Origin: Cannabis sativa
Taxonomy: Eukaryota; Streptophyta; Magnoliopsida; Rosales; Cannabaceae
Direction: 5' to 3'
DNA length: 64,000 nucleotides
Assembly (NCBI RefSeq): GCF_029168945.1
Contig: NC_083608.1
Coordinates: 21,284,136 to 21,348,135, forward strand
A program made the position numbers and the translations under genes. Every line of letters starts with the position of its first letter. Within the stretch, counting starts at the first letter, position 1. Shown here piece after piece: positions 63,633 to 64,000 of the stretch. The notes beneath the pieces are model-generated. The model saw only the letters and a program-made list of their open reading frames with translations, was not told the origin of the DNA and did not search any database.

Positions 63633-64000
63633 AAACTGAAATAATAGAAGGATGTCTCCGTATGTTTGTTTGAGATGATTTAAAAAAATTGATGGTATTT
63701 TATATAATAAAATAGTCAAACATAAATATGTAAATAGTTTGTCTTGGAAAAGTTCTCATTACAAGAGAGAATAGAAGGATTACAATCAAAATACAAATAA
63801 AAGTATTTCATCAAGATTATAAGAAAGCTAGAGAAGAAGAAGAAGAATAATACACAAAAAGCTTGACCAAGGCTCAATGACCTTTGTCCTAAAAGTCATT
63901 TCCTCTCTCATATGGACACTTAGAAAAATTTTAGAAATGCTCTTAAGGATTTATCAAGCCTCATATGCTCAACCTAGTGTCTAAGGATGAACATATCCTC
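63632..64000. other. Right edge, unassigned
   Basis: Sequence complexity is normal from about 63740, with (GAA)n near 63835, but no ORF or motif I recognise. It may be the edge of another element or gene outside the window. Confidence 0.4.

Noticed and set aside
63407..63719. Leu/Ser-repeat ORFs
   Set aside because: They are translations of the (GA)n microsatellite.

Overview
The window looks like nuclear DNA of a flowering plant, probably a eudicot. It holds plant-type LTR retrotransposons with initiator-Met-tRNA primer sites, an L1-type LINE, Helitrons, small DNA transposons, long AT-rich spacers and two spliced host genes with GT-AG introns. There is no operon organisation and no prokaryotic feature. 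Most of the sequence is mobile-element DNA of several ages.

Layout. 1-18559: a head-to-tail array of one Ty3/gypsy family on the minus strand, arranged as partial interior, LTR, interior, LTR, interior, LTR, and running off the left edge. 18560-24963: a nearly full-length plant LINE on the plus strand; ORF1 is open and ORF2 carries three in-frame stops. 24964-37300: AT-rich DNA with seven copies of a minus-strand Helitron-like 5' end, two diagnostic Helitron 3' hairpin/CTAG ends, a 1.1-kb TIR element with a 10-bp target duplication, tandem duplications and an (ATT)n tract. 37445-37790: a diverged foldback element.

The host genes are both on the minus strand. 37980-40060 is a three-exon ankyrin-repeat/PGG-domain membrane protein of 626 aa. 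42696-44128 is a five-exon chloroplast thioredoxin-like protein of the WCRKC type, 186 aa, reconstructed here from splice sites because most of its exons are too short to stand out as ORFs. They have no evident functional link.

44129-53366 is spacer with small DNA transposons: two TIR elements carrying an ATCGGACCACC-like minisatellite (one with a clean 8-bp duplication), and two adjacent foldback elements each with a 9-bp duplication. It also holds a decayed tandem array, an old LTR-like remnant and the 3' end of a dead LINE. 53367-63435 is a complete Ty1/copia-type element with 1.88-kb LTRs and a CTCTT duplication. It sits in the 3' UTR of that dead LINE, whose poly(A) reappears after the element.

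Main points for a second look: copies of the gypsy family differ mostly at CTG/CAG trinucleotides, often with reading-frame-breaking indels, which looks more like a methylation-linked sequencing artefact than decay; the copia element has young LTRs but a long-dead interior, suggesting mobilisation in trans; and two Helitrons each abut exactly the 5' end of a relative in the same orientation. I did not find a clearly new biological system; these are the strongest candidates for unusual biology or artefact.
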